DNA from: Macrobrachium rosenbergii
Taxonomy: Eukaryota > Arthropoda > Malacostraca > Decapoda > Palaemonidae
DNA length: 64,000 bases
NCBI RefSeq assembly: GCF_040412425.1
Contig: NC_089768.1
Location: forward strand, 947,001-1,011,000
Direction of reading: 5' to 3'
Shown here: in pieces, positions 33,336 to 45,134 of the stretch
Layout: every line of letters begins with the position of its first letter
Numbering within the stretch: position 1 is the first letter of the stretch
Position numbers and translations under genes: made by a program
Notes under the pieces: generated by a model
Databases searched by the model: none
Seen by the model: the letters and a program-made list of their open reading frames with translations, nothing else
What the model was told of the DNA's origin: nothing

Positions 33336-34732
33336 CACTTTAACGCCGACTGGACGTATTTTACGTCGACAAAAGTTGTCTGTCGGGTGCCGAGTGGACG
33401 TAAAATACGTCGACTACAAAAAGTTTTTTAAATATTCGCGGTAAAGTACTTATAGGCCTCGTTTGCGCGAACCTTGAGGGATGCTGGGAGTTCACGGATC
33501 ACGCTGTTGTTTTGTTTACAAGCGTGACCCAGCTGCGCATGCGCGAATTTCTTTCTTATCCCAAAAGAAAGCATCAGCTAACTCTGCTGAAAATCTCAGA
33601 AATTCTTTAGTCACTTTGTCGTAATTTTTGCACCATTTTCTATTAGCCGTCACATAAAGTTTTATATATGAAAATGTGTGCAATTTCAAGTAGAATACAA
33701 CAAAAAATAACTCATGGTTGTAGCTTTTATCAATTTTGACATAATTTCATATAAATCACGATAACTGCCAAAATTTCAACCTTCGGTCAACTTTGACTCG
33801 ACTGAAATGGTCAAAAAATGTAATTGTAAGCTAAAACTCTTACATTCTAGTAATATTCAATCATTTACCTTCATTTTGCAACAAACGAGAAGTCTCTAGT
33901 ACAATATGTTTGAAAAAAAATTTTCCTTACATCCCCGCGCGCTAACTCTGCTGAAAATCTCAGAATTACTTTAATCACTTTGTTGTAATTTTACACCGTT
34001 TTCTATTAGCCGTTACATAAAGTTTTATATATGAAAATATGTGCAATTTCATGTAAAATACAACAAAAAATAACTCATGGTTGTAGCTTTTATCAGTTTT
34101 GAAATATTTTCATATAAATCACGATAAATAAAAAAAATTCGACCTTCGGTCAACTTTAACTCGGCCGAAATGGTCTAAAACTGCAATTGTAAGCTAAAAC
34201 TCTCACATTCTAGTAATATTCAATTTACCTTAATTTTGCAACAAATGAGAAGTCTCTAGCACAATATTTCAATTTATGGTGAATTTTTTAAAAAACTTTT
34301 TTTTATGTCCGCTCGTTACGAATTCATGCATCATTTTGTGATAATATTTTCTCTGTGTTGCTTTTATCATTTTACAATTTGTTATATACCAAAATCATCG
34401 CAATTTAGTGTATAATACAACGAAAAAAAAAAAATCATTAGCTTTAACCGTTTTGCTCACAGCACGATTTATATACAATTATATATGAAATTTTTTTTGT
34501 GCTGTCATATATTCCAATATTTATATATGATAATGATATTTTTTTCATTTCTGATGATTGCATACTAAACTTCAGGCAATGAGAAAAAAAGGAACCAAAA
34601 ATGAACTCTTAATCTTAAAAACTAAGCATGCTGTGATTTTTTTAATAACTTTCTTTACACTTCGGCGCTAACTTTCAAACCCCGCCGGCATACGGCAGAC
34701 ACTTTTGTAAATAGAGGCTCGGCGTTTAAGGG
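33336..34732. mobile_element. piggyBac-like MITE with internal tandem repeats
   Basis: Flanked by TTAA on both sides (33332-33335, 34733-34736). Ends CACTTTAACGCCGAC and, in complement, CCCTTAAACGCCGAG. 1,397 bp, no transposase. The interior has a 364-bp unit repeated twice (from about 33579 and from about 33943). TTAA plus CCCTT-type ends is the piggyBac signature; no autonomous partner is in the window. Confidence 0.8.
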
Positions 34733-34736
34733 TTAA

Positions 34737-35819
34737 GATTTTACAATGTTACAAATTGCCCTCCAAAATCTCCTATCCAAGATGAATGGCAGTCAAAGAC
34801 CCTCTCAAAGGCATGAGGATTGTTTTGTCCATACGCAAATCCTACTTTGGGTTATTCAGGATGAATACTGATTTTCTGGCCCAAATTCAACACTGGCCTA
34901 TGGAAGAAATAATATGCATTCCTGTAAGTTCTCTAACTTAGTAGTGTCTGCTGATGGAAGACTTATGACTGGCAGAATTTGTGGGGCTTTGATAACAGGT
35001 TGGAGCCAGTTTGTGAAACTTTGATAACTGGTTGGAAAGAGGTTTACCTAGAGGATATTCAGGGCAGTCACAGTGACCCACTTTTCTTGGGAGAGGACAA
35101 CTAAGATCTTCAAGAGTTCCTTCTTAGGCATTTACCACTCCTAAAAGACTCCAACAGGATAGTCAGCAGTTTACAAAAGAGACAAGGAATACATCTCTAT
35201 ACATCTCAGCAGACCTTTCAATGGAAAGTGGAGATGAGGCCTCATCTTAATGACCTCAAACTCCTCCAACAGGACCTCATCCCCTTAAAAATTAGAGATG
35301 AAATGCTATACAAGGAATGAAATTGGTGAAGGAGAAGGGAGCAATATAAAAAGCCATTTACTGCTCTCCCATTTCTACAGCCAAATTTTTATTGCCCAGG
35401 AATCAACAAAAAGCTGGCATCAGATCCCAAAAAGCTCCCTTATTTGATATGAAGTGCAAAGGTATCACAACTCAAAGCTTTTGTGGATTGGCCATCAAAC
35501 CTGCAGGTATCGAACTGGGCATGCAAAAAATGGGATAAATATGAAAAAATATCTGGATAACTGAGCAAATGTCTTATTTCCTGTCAAGTTAATGGACAGA
35601 GGAGAAAAAAATGGGTAGGTAAAAGGTAGATACCTGCTGTACTTGCTTTAACCCTGAGGAGAAAATCATGAGATTAGATTACTACCCAATATGATGATTC
35701 TCTTACTCATAATCTAGATCAAAGGTTATTCATCTGAAAATTGAAATAATAAGTGCTAGAAGTACACTGAATACGGACATCTTGTTTCAAGTTTAGGAAA
35801 ACCAATAAATAATGCTTAC
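34737..35819. other. Intron 4 sequence, weak retroelement traces
   Basis: Plus-strand frame LQIALQNLLSKMNGSQRPSQ just after the piggyBac-like MITE, and DWPSNLQVSNWACKKWDKY near 35500, look like eroded coding sequence. No motif is strong enough to name a family. Confidence 0.35.
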
Positions 35820-35948
35820 CATTTCCTCTGGAAGTGGGATATAAAGTCTTTTGACAAGTCTTCTTCGAGCAGCTTCATCTAGCTCCTGGGGACGATTAGT
35901 AGCACCAACAAGAAGCAATCTTTCTTCATTTCCTGATGTGGCTCCATC
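35820..35948 (-). CDS. FIGNL1: FIGNL1 exon with sensor 1 and arginine fingers
   Basis: Fourth FIGNL1 exon in the window, 129 bp, 43 codons, phase 0 at both ends. Acceptor TTATAG precedes 35948; donor GTAAGC follows 35820. It encodes [20 protein letters not shown] followed by [20 protein letters not shown] and EEM. GATNRP carries the sensor 1 asparagine; the arginines of AARRRL are the arginine fingers that reach into the neighbouring subunit's ATP site. All expected catalytic residues are present, so the exon looks functional. Confidence 0.95.
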
Positions 35949-36580
35949 CTATAATTTAATAAATGCTGTGAAAGCTTGTGTTTCGTTACAGGACAGTTTG
36001 GGCGCCTTGCTCAAGCTCTACACTGAATTATACAAAAATCATATAGGGAAAAAAATGATGTAAATAAATTACTATACACTTGCATACAATTTAAATGGAA
36101 CCTATAAAATTCAAATTTGCAATGTAATATTTTTTCACCATATACCTTTCATATGAAGTGGCTCCAGAAGGCTTTATCCTTATGGTTCTCACCAAGTCTT
36201 TTGGGATGAGGTTACAGCCTTCACCTCAAAGTGGTGAACACCTCAGTCAGCTACCTACCAACTCCATATTGTAGTATATTGGTAAAAAAAATTCAAACCA
36301 TGTTCTCTTGCTTGATAGGTGAGAATATTGCCAATCAAACCATGTAGCTGTTTCAAGTATATGTATATACTGTATGCATACAGAGATGGATAGCTGAGAA
36401 GAAAGTGAGAGAAAATAGAAGCAAGTAATAACTATACAGGGAAGAAGGTGGCAAGAACTTTTGGGAGAACAAATGCAGTCCTACAGGAAAGTGAATGTAA
36501 AGAGAAACGTTAAAATAAAAATAAAATATGTAACTAGAGACATAATATTTGAAATTAATGACATCCTAGGTCAATGAAGT
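35949..36580. other. FIGNL1 intron 3 proximal sequence
   Basis: No gene or repeat terminus recognised. Confidence 0.5.
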
Positions 36581-36589
36581 GAGTAACTA

Positions 36590-37450
36590 GAAGATTTGTT
36601 AATGTAGAAGACAGATGAGAGGCAGAGCTGGAGGACACAAGAATGTTTGTGGGAATGAATGCTGAAGAAGCATGGCGGGCAATTATAAGGCTGAAGAATC
36701 ACAAGATGTCAGGTACCGGTGGGATTATGGTGGTAATCGCGTGGCAGAATGGCTGACCGTGTATGTGAGGCATGTTTGGATAAAGGAAAGGTTCCTAAGC
36801 CATGGATGAGAGGTATAATTGTTCCACTGTGTAAAGTTAAATTTGGTATAAATGATCGTGAGAATTATAAGGCACAATAATATTTAGTATACTATGGAAA
36901 GTTCAAGGCAGGATTGTGAACTGTTGACAGGGGAAGAATAGTGTGGATCACGTCTTATTTGAGAAACAGTTATGTTAGAAGTTTGAAATTAAATGAACAA
37001 CCTGTAGGTGGTATAAGTGGATCTAGAACAAAATTAAGACAGAACTGACTGAGGCAATGCAACAGTTGTTAAGTATGTATGATGTAGAAGACAAAAGCAC
37101 TTTAAAGTTTTTAAAATGATGCTTACTGGTTGATGTCTCCAAAAGTTATAGTAGACTGGGGATATGAAGGAAAACTTTAAAAACTAGCAAATAAGTTGAA
37201 AGTGTTCATATAAGAGTAAATATAAACAAGAGTAAAATAATAAGGGTTAATAGGAATCATATAGACAGAGCAATATGTTAGTATGGATGCAAGATGAATG
37301 AAAGTGGCTGATTTGGAATTAATACAGTATAACAGATGATGACAAGGTAAGAGTAAAGTGATCATAAAATAAGGAAAACAAGAAAGGTTGCAGGGTGTGT
37401 GCAAAAGACTACGAAGATACATGGAAGGAGAAATTTGAAAGTAAAGGGAA
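36590..37450 (+). pseudogene. LINE reverse transcriptase remnant, RTE-like
   Basis: Plus strand. MNAEEAWRAIIRLKNHKMSG followed by a frameshift, then VAEWLTVYVRHVWIKGKVPK and PWMRGIIVPLCKVKFG-NDRENYKA, the N-terminal RT signature of RTE-like LINEs (AI-LK-GK--G-DGI ... GK-P--W--GIIVPL-K-K-D---NYR). Later frames contain stops; near 37400 DTWKEKFESKGKR resembles the later RT region. Both ends are undefined. Confidence 0.68.
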
Positions 37451-37479
37451 AAGATGTATATCAGGTATTAAGTAATTGT

Positions 37480-38940
37480 CATTAATTTTATTTTAGTCTC
37501 AGCCTTGAGATTTTCTTTAATTGTTGATTTATTTAAGGTTAAGTTTGGTTTTGCTTGTGACAAGGCTGTGTTGCTAAAGACATTTGGTGGCCTCCTCCCC
37601 GGCATTGGAGTGTTTAAAAAGTTTACTCCTAACTCCCTCTATTGTTTCCTTTTGATGTTGGTGAGAGCTGCCATGGACTCTGGAGTGTTGACTGGCAGTT
37701 TCGTCTCGTGTTTTTACGGTGGTCGTCCTTGGAGACAAAAGTTTTCTTCGGAGGGTATGATTCCTCCTCTAGTCAGTACGGGCCGGACTTGCATGCCTCC
37801 CACACATTTAAACTGCTTATTGGATCATCTGGATTACCTTTTTGTGCTGTGGGCTCAGTTCCTGTGCCACCCACGGCTTTCTGAGCTATTGTAGCCTACC
37901 CTAGGCTAGTGTTTGTGCGAGTGTGGACTTCCCTACGGCTCAGGACGACGCACAGGAATTATTCCCGGCCGAGTGGACGCAGGAAGGGCGCCTCTGCATC
38001 CTCCAGGACGTCTTCGCCAGTGCGGCAGTTGTGGGGGCATTGTGGCCCGAGGAGGAACGTAGGGAGTCTGTGAACAGGTATTGTCCTTCTGGTATTTATT
38101 TCAGGGTGTCACTACTAGTAGTATACCCCTGTTGCTACCTGTGCTCCAGAACTCCCTCCGATAGCTGTGACCTGTTGAGTGACGCCGTCCCTGGTTGCTT
38201 GCTGTGAGACCGTGTCAGAGTTCCCCGGTGCTATGACCCTCAGCCTAGCACCATTAGACGCCAATAAGTGTGGGTGTAACCCTTTGTTCCCCCTATAAAC
38301 TGTGAGGAGCTATTCCTTAGTTTTGGTGTTTTTGAAGTTGTCTCATATAGAGAACAATTTATTTGCCCCTATCCTAGGGTGTTGGTGTTTTTTTTTGTCT
38401 TATAGGCCTCATTATTATTATTATTACTATTATTATTATTAATGTTAAAGTTTAGTTTTATAATATTAGGTAGGAATTTATAATATTAGGTAGGAATTTA
38501 AGTGTTTTCTTTCTGTATGTTTCCTCCTTCCTTCCTAACCTTATTTAGTTATAGGTATGTTATTTGGGCCCTTATTTGATACTGTTTATGTGCTATTTTT
38601 TCTACTGTCTTAGGGATTTAGTTTTAGAGGTTAGGTAATCCTACTGGATTTATTTAAGGACTGCATATTTTGTCCTGTGGTCACAAGGCTGACTGTTGTT
38701 TATTTTCTTGCTTTGTGTAATAAATATTGTTAAGTTTTCTCTCGTGTTTTCGTCACCATTGACCTTTATTTATTGGACACTGTATTACTGCCCTCTCTTT
38801 ACTGGTGCTTTAAGAACTTGCACCACGGCCCTCACAAGGGTCGTAATAATGTACAATAGAACTAATGGAGGGGCAATGTGGAAGGAGCCGAGGATGTATG
38901 GAATTCAGGGCAACTGGGGAGAGCAATAAAGTTTTTATTT
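37480..38940 (+). other. GC-rich, coding-like stretch of unknown type
   Basis: Base composition rises compared with flanks. Open frames 37505-37894 and 37923-38207 overlap a second frame (37642-37884) reading LHASHTFKLLIGSSGLPFCA. A polymorphic-looking (ATT) run lies at about 38409-38441, and a TATA-like word CCCTATAAACTG near 38300. It could be a retroelement leader/LTR or an unrecognised gene piece. I do not assign a function. Confidence 0.3.
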
Positions 38941-39043
38941 AGTAAGAGAAGCTTGTGTTGGATTCTTGTAAGAAACCCATTCATCATAATTAACCTTGCT
39001 CCTTGTGATACAAACCCAGTCACATAAAATCACAATTTTTAAA

Positions 39044-39322
39044 AAAGTAAATTGTATTTTTTCCTAACTATACAAACTTGAGGTCCTTTACATTAGGAAT
39101 TACTTACAGCGAAGCTGGACACAGCTGTTAAACTCTTGAACAAGGTGGTTAGGCAGTAACTACAGTCAGGCAGGCGGGAATACCCGCCTGCCTGGAAGTA
39201 AACATTCCAGTTGGCCTTACGGCCCAGGTTCAGATTGAGGGGTGGCATGAGGCAGGCATAAAAATGTAATGTAAAGGACCTCAGGTTTGTATAGTTAGGA
39301 AAAATACAATTTACTTTTCAAG
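39044..39322 (-). repeat. Solo DIRS-type terminal repeat / fold-back element
   Basis: About 280 bp with inverted ends of about 55 bp: AGTAAATTGTATTTTTTCCT at the left and the complement of AGGAAAAATACAATTTACTT at the right, both followed inward by AAACTTGAGGTCCTTTACAT-type sequence. The reverse complement aligns with 14870-15125 (CCACCCCTCAATCTG, CCTGGGCCGTAAGG). Non-coding; probably the end of a DIRS element. Confidence 0.7.
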
Positions 39323-39329
39323 GATCGTA

Positions 39330-41258
39330 GGAGCGATTGCCAATATGTCAATTGCTATTGTCCTGAGAATTACTCGGGTATTGAGCAATATTCGCTAACC
39401 AGAGTAGAACTTTGTTTTTTTTTTTATGAGACATGATACATTTCAGATGTTTAGGATTGCTTTTCGGGAATTCAGTATATGGATAGGGTTCTCGAGTAAT
39501 TTTTTTATTGGGTAGAATTTTTTTATGAATAGTTCCTTAGAGTTAGTGTACATGATAGTGGGTTGACTGTGGAATTCCGGGTAGCAACTTGGAATTGTTT
39601 CACATTGAGAACATATGACCTTTGCACTAATAGTCTTACTGGTTCAGTAATAATATGGCATAGGGAATAGACGAGTTACTTTTTGATATGACTGTCGATA
39701 TGACAGACTTACGAAAAACACCACTTCCTTGCAACGGAGTTGTTGGAATAGCTTCACCATCCTCAACATATGGGAAAGCTGTCAACGTTACTCCTGCACT
39801 TTGGTGAGACGATCCAGGGCTTTGAGAGATGTCGGGCAGGATGTCTACATGTTGCCGGTTTTGGGGAGACGTTGGGTGGGCGAAAAGGATTCGCGAGCGC
39901 CACATTCAACATGGGCTTGTGCAGTTACAAGCCACTCATCTTGGTCAGATCGCTGGGAAACGTAGGAATACATTCAGCTTGGACTGGTGCAGTCGCAAGC
40001 CTTTCATCTTGGTCGGATCACCGTTGGCGTGCGCAGTCGCAGGTCATTCAGCGTGAGGCAGTACTAGGAGTGAAATCGTCTCAAGTGATGCATTTCTTAA
40101 AAAAACTGATTGTGCTATAATATCTGTTATGAGATATATATAAGTTTTGCATCTAGATCTTTCAATCAGACAATTAGCTAAATGAGGTCACCTAGTGTGC
40201 GTGGACCAAGCTACTGTAACTGGTCAAGAAGGTGACCTTTGAAAGATGGCTCAGCTGTTCGAGGGACCATTTGACTATACACAGCGTGTAAGAAAATGCT
40301 GAATCATTCGCATACCACAAGCAGTCGCAGAAGCTCCTTGGTGACAAGACACGAGGAGGGAAAATGCGATTTCAGCTTAGAACATTCTAGAAGGTGAACC
40401 GGTTATAAATCCGGATTTGAAAAAAGCATTCAAGTGGAGTGCGTGAGTACGTGTGTGACCAGGTACCTCGTGACGCCCCACATTGCAAGAGGCGTGTCTT
40501 ACCGTACTTTGACCTCGAACGATGTCACGAGAGTATGTTCATATGTGCATTGACAAATCCCATATAATGCGTGTTCTTCATAGAATGAGTGAGACAATGA
40601 GATTCACATTGTAGTGACATGATTGTGTGCTCGGGGTGTCAGGAAAAAACACCCAGGCTGAAACTGTGTCTCCAGAGGACAATGGTGAAGTGAGTACCGC
40701 TCAAAAACATTTTAAACTTTTCTTTCAGAACTATGGGCACAGACGTTACCCCTGTGGCATTGAAATCTCGTGTTTCTGCATTTTTTACATTTTCTGGTTT
40801 TTAATATAACGCTTGTTCTTTTACAGGTATTCCTTCCTCCCTCCTTAACATTCCTCTTCAAGGAAGGGAGTGGTGTGACATTTAATGATGAATTGACCTG
40901 AATGTATTCATTGACATTTTTATGATTTGAATGACAGATGAATTATTTCTGTATTTCATTAAATAATTGGGTGACTATGATCTGGTCCTTATTCCTTTAG
41001 AAGATTTTCATAGTTATGTTGAATCATTCGATTTCATTCTTCGTAATTTTTTTTGAAGTTATTTTCATTATTTTTTTGTCAATAAAGGTTTAGTTTTGTA
41101 CCTAGTATCTCATTCCAGTAGTCCTTAGAATTTAGTTAGGGAAAGGAATAACTTATGATGTCGGCTCAAGCTGTCATACAATATCTTGGGGAAAGCGAGA
41201 TACCAACCTCTGTTCTTGAAACGGAGACTAAAATAAAGTATAAGCCTCAGAATTGGCT

Positions 41259-41260
<2 letters not shown>
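39330..41260. other. FIGNL1 intron 3, unresolved
   Basis: Contains a local near-duplication around GTGCAGTTACAAGCC (39918) and GTGCAGTCGCAAGCC (39986). Near 40855-41110 a purine-rich AAGGAAGGGAGTGG is followed by TGTGACA and later AATAAAGG, which could mark an LTR start, but no partner was seen. No recognisable protein. Confidence 0.35.

Positions 41261-41261
<1 letters not shown>

Positions 41262-41330
<69 letters not shown>
41262..41330. repeat. (TA)n microsatellite
   Basis: About 34 uninterrupted TA units, just inside intron 3 near the FIGNL1 exon at 41586. Confidence 0.98.
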
Positions 41331-41332
<2 letters not shown>

Positions 41333-41585
41333 AAATAGCTCATCTTTCACAAACTTGACCTTGACTACCCAGAACACCACTAAATAATCATTTCTTTCAT
41401 CCTGTAACTGCAGTTCATATAACCCTCCTCAGTATCCCCTAATTTCATCCTCCCAACACTTGATACTTTTATTCACTCTTCCTATCCTTATAGGTAAATA
41501 TCTCATACAAACCAAGATGGCATAAAAACCGTAAAAAAGATAACTGAAATTACCTGATTTACACTTGATTATCAAACTTACTAAC

Positions 41586-41700
41586 CAATTGAACAAGGAA
41601 TTCTGTCTTGATACGACGTGAGCTCTCATGTTCAGTGTCCGATCGCTGGGTAAGAAGTGAATCAATTTCATCAATAAATATCACAGCTGGCTGATGGCAT
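41586..41700 (-). CDS. FIGNL1: FIGNL1 exon with Walker B
   Basis: Third FIGNL1 exon in the window, 115 bp. Acceptor TTTCAG ends at 41701; the donor is GTTAGT (41585-41580), chosen over the GTAAGT four bases downstream because it keeps phase 0 with the next exon. It begins with the last base of an arginine codon and reads [20 protein letters not shown], then [26 protein letters not shown] is Walker B; the DE pair coordinates magnesium and activates water for ATP hydrolysis. [16 protein letters not shown] is highly conserved in the FIGNL1/fidgetin/spastin group. It is intact and sits at the left end of intron 2, about 600 bp from the DIRS element B terminal repeat. Confidence 0.95.
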
Positions 41701-43385
41701 CTGAAAGACAAATTTTCCAGCATATGAAACCATATCAAACAGTTTTGCTATACTAAATATCACAGTTATCTGCAACTGGTAGCCACATTGTATCTCTCCT
41801 CAAAGTATGGAAAAAGTTGGCTACACACAAAGAATTCTGATCATCTCACAGGACAAACACAATTAAATAAGCTGCCAATGTGATGGACTGAATTTCTTAA
41901 AGGCCAAAAGAAACAATCTGGACCACAAATTTTGCTAGCTTTTGTATTTTATATTTGTTGCTCAACTTTATGTTACCTTAATGGGATTATAGTCATACAG
42001 TACTGATACGTTCAGCATCATATGTACCATGACCTTGTAGTATATAGAAAAGGTTTTAAAGTCTTTTGAACATTTCCATCATTTAGCTGACACTCAGACC
42101 ATCTCTATATACTTTTAAGTTATTATGTTGGCCTCCCCCTGCCCAATCTTAATGCTTTTCATATTCTGCCATCATCATCCACTTTCAGAAAGTTTTCCCA
42201 ACAGTTCTAAATCCTACAGCCCATAAATGCTAAGTTTGTAGACATCCTAGAAGTCCTAAGTCATTCTCGTCTACACATGAAATTTCATGAACATTTACCT
42301 AAGCTAGAAATAACTCACTAAAAAACAGGTCTTGACGTAAGAAAAACCTATTTTTGGTAGGCGCTGTTAGTTCTCAAAGGAGTTACAATCTCAGTCCCCC
42401 CAGGGCTCCATAAGACAGACCAACCAATTACAAAGACTTCTCTTATAGTTGGTCTTGACCAGAGTAGTGCTAGTTGGCGCAGTGATAGAATATAAAGGAC
42501 TCAAGACAGGAGGGCTCTATCTCCTGTCCAAAAATGAATACCCTGGCTTTTTCCTTCATCCTATTCGCACAGATGTGACAACAGGGTGTATGTCAGCTAT
42601 CTTCCTCATGACACGCCAGGTCTGTCTAATATAAAAATTCACCCCAGTCCCATGCCTTTTTGTCAAGGAAAGTGGGTGGGTTTCCCGACTTATAGCGGCT
42701 ACCAAAAATAGGTTTTTACTACATCAAACCTGTTTTTTAATAGTGTAGCCACTGTTTGCTCTCAAAGGAGCTTACAAAAGAAATTGACTGGTGATGAAGT
42801 GGCTTAGTTCCTAATAAATACCTCCCTACGACCCAGAACATTTTTTGGTCCAAAGTATAGTCATTGGTTACCAATCATTTTCTTTAGTGTCCAGATACCC
42901 TTTAGGGCTTGACAATAAGGAACAGGTAACAAAACAAGAATTTATACAGATAGTCACTGGGTTACGGCTGTCTAGACCTACAGCATTCCGTACTTAAGGG
43001 ATTTTGACAGAGGAAAAATCTATTTCTGAGGAAGGTCCCGTGTCACCCGGTGAAATTCCATTACAGCACGAATTTCTAGGTATAACAATGCTAGATATAC
43101 CAGAGAAAAAGAGCTTTCAGGAAAGCTGGGGTTACTACCCCCAGTCGAACGTCTTTAGAAGACGTCGGTATAATGAAGGGTGAGTGAAATACCACTACCA
43201 CGGAAATATACTCGAAAGATCTCTCCTTATCAAAACCCCCGTAAAAGAGCGGTGAGCCGTTACAGCTCCCACACCTAACACCCGCCAGGACGGCGACACC
43301 AGCGCCACCTACTTCATTCCATGCTAGCACTAACCCCAGACTTGGCATGTGCAAGAAGGGGAGGGAGTACTAGACTAGACAGGGA

Positions 43386-43482
43386 GGGTCACCGGGTGAC
43401 ACGGGACCTTCCTCAGAAATAGATTTTTCCTCTGTCAAAATCCCTTTTCTGAGTTCAGTCCCGTGTCAGCTGGTGAAATAGT
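43386..43482. repeat. Internal complementary region of element C
   Basis: One half (CACGGGACCTTCCTCAGAAA through TTTTCCTCTGTCAAAATCCC) is the complement of C's left extreme at 42998-43055. The other half (CTGAGTTCAGTCCCGTGTCA) is the complement of its right extreme at 51079-51102. The halves abut, reproducing the circle junction. It sits just inside the 3' terminal repeat, as in Dictyostelium DIRS-1. Confidence 0.88.
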
Positions 43483-44069
43483 GATAGAGAATCATGCCAA
43501 GACTGCTACTACTGGAAAACAAGGGGGGTAACCTGAAGAAAAGGCAAAATTGTAACGAAAATAACTTTAATTAAGGAATCTCTTCCATGAAGCAAGAATA
43601 CTTAAAAGTAAGGCAACTTAATTTTAAGGCACACCAATAAACTTAACACTACAAAACACTGGAGGTCCCGGTTTGATGGGGAAAAACCCTCAAAAATCTT
43701 AAAATTACTTAAAAGTAGTGAAACATGAAATGTGCACAGAACAAGAAATACAACCTTAAAACTATATATGTAAACTTAGGCTTAAACATGTAAGAGACAA
43801 GACTAATGAAAATAACACACGCAATTATCCGGGGTACGTGGAGCCAACAAAAACTGTCCAGTACCCATCAAACGAAACAATTATGGCTAATCAGATTACA
43901 GTTTTCCATCATCAAATACAAATATATCAATATGAAGAGCTAGGCAGTGAGGCATAAACGACCAGGAGAATAAGCAGAGAAGCAAATGAGGTAGGCGGGC
44001 GGGGAAAAGGAAAGGATATAATTATTTAATGTGGGGAGATGACACTTCCCACTGCTATAGTAGAATATT

Positions 44070-45134
44070 TCAGGGCTTGAGTGATTTTAAATAGTGGCGA
44101 TTAAACACTAGAGGTGATTTCCAACCCGTATATTTTGATAACTCTGAAAAGTCCATATTATGAAAATAATTAATAGAAGTAGCCACTGCTCGAATATCAT
44201 GAACTTTAGGAACTGAGTCTGGGTTGGCTTGTTTAATGAAATACAGAATTTGTTGTCTTATACCATTAAGGGAAAGAGTACCACCTTTCTCCCTGATAAA
44301 AAGAGGACCCGACTTACTCTGTGGAGTTCTTGAGAGGTAAGATTTAAGTGTATGGACTGGACATAAAGTCTGATCTTGAGGAAGGGGCACCACCTTCCAA
44401 GGAGACCACCTGTCCTGTGGGTCTTCGTTCTTAGCTAAAAATCTAGGGTCAGGGGAGAGGAGGACCTCTCCCGGATGGGAGGAAGTTAACAAAATTATCA
44501 CCTCTAGTGAGAGCTGACAGCTCTGAAATTCTAGCACCTGAAGCCAAACTAAGTAAAAATAAGGTTTTCCTTAACAGATCCTGATAAGAGCAATGGAAGT
44601 TATCCAACTCTGACGCTAACTGAAGGACGTCATTGAGAAACCAAGTAACCGAATGTGGACGTGATACTGGTCTCAGACGAGCGCATGCCCTGGGGATGGA
44701 TGAAAAATAAGAATCTGTAAGGTCGATTTTAAAGCCGTAAAGAAATACTTTCTTCAATGCCGACTTGACTGTGGTAATAGTGGCGGGAGCCAGACCTTTC
44801 CCAAACAGTGACCTAAAGAAGGAAACTCCTAAATTAGCCGTCATAATTTTGGCTTCAGATGCTTTCAGGAAGGAGGCTAACTTTTTGACTGCTGAGTCAT
44901 ATTGCCTAATAGTAGAATCTCTTTTATCTGATTCTAAAAACAGTGTTTTGACAGGGTCAATGTTTGCTCCTTTTGAGCTGCGAACTTTATAAAGTCCATA
45001 AAGCTAGGGCATCTTGAATCCTTGAGGAAGCTGACACAGTCTTGGTTTGTACTGTCTGGGTCAGAATGGGCTTGGGAATCCGAAGACTCCAAAGCCCAGT
45101 TCCTGAAGGAGAGGGAACCAATTGCTCTGGCCAA
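44070..45134 (-). pseudogene. DIRS element C tyrosine recombinase
   Basis: Minus-strand recombinase that starts inside the pol 3' end. The N-terminal core-binding region holds KTLFLESDKRDSTIRQYDSA and VKKLASFLKASEAKI. The catalytic domain has SLASGARISELSALTRG (first arginine), then after a frameshift near 44480 FLAKNEDPQDRWSPW, the box HDIRAVATSINYFH (H-x-x-R), and TGWKSPLVFNRHYLKSL with the tyrosine nucleophile. All catalytic residues are present; only frameshifts (near 44960 and 44480) break the gene. It would cut and join the circular DNA copy at insertion. Confidence 0.9.

Noticed and set aside
40855..41110. LTR beginning after a purine-rich tract
   Set aside because: No second LTR, primer site or internal pol was found; kept only as a note.
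41125..41358. Open frames across the TA repeat
   Set aside because: They are tyrosine-isoleucine runs produced by (TA)n, not protein genes.
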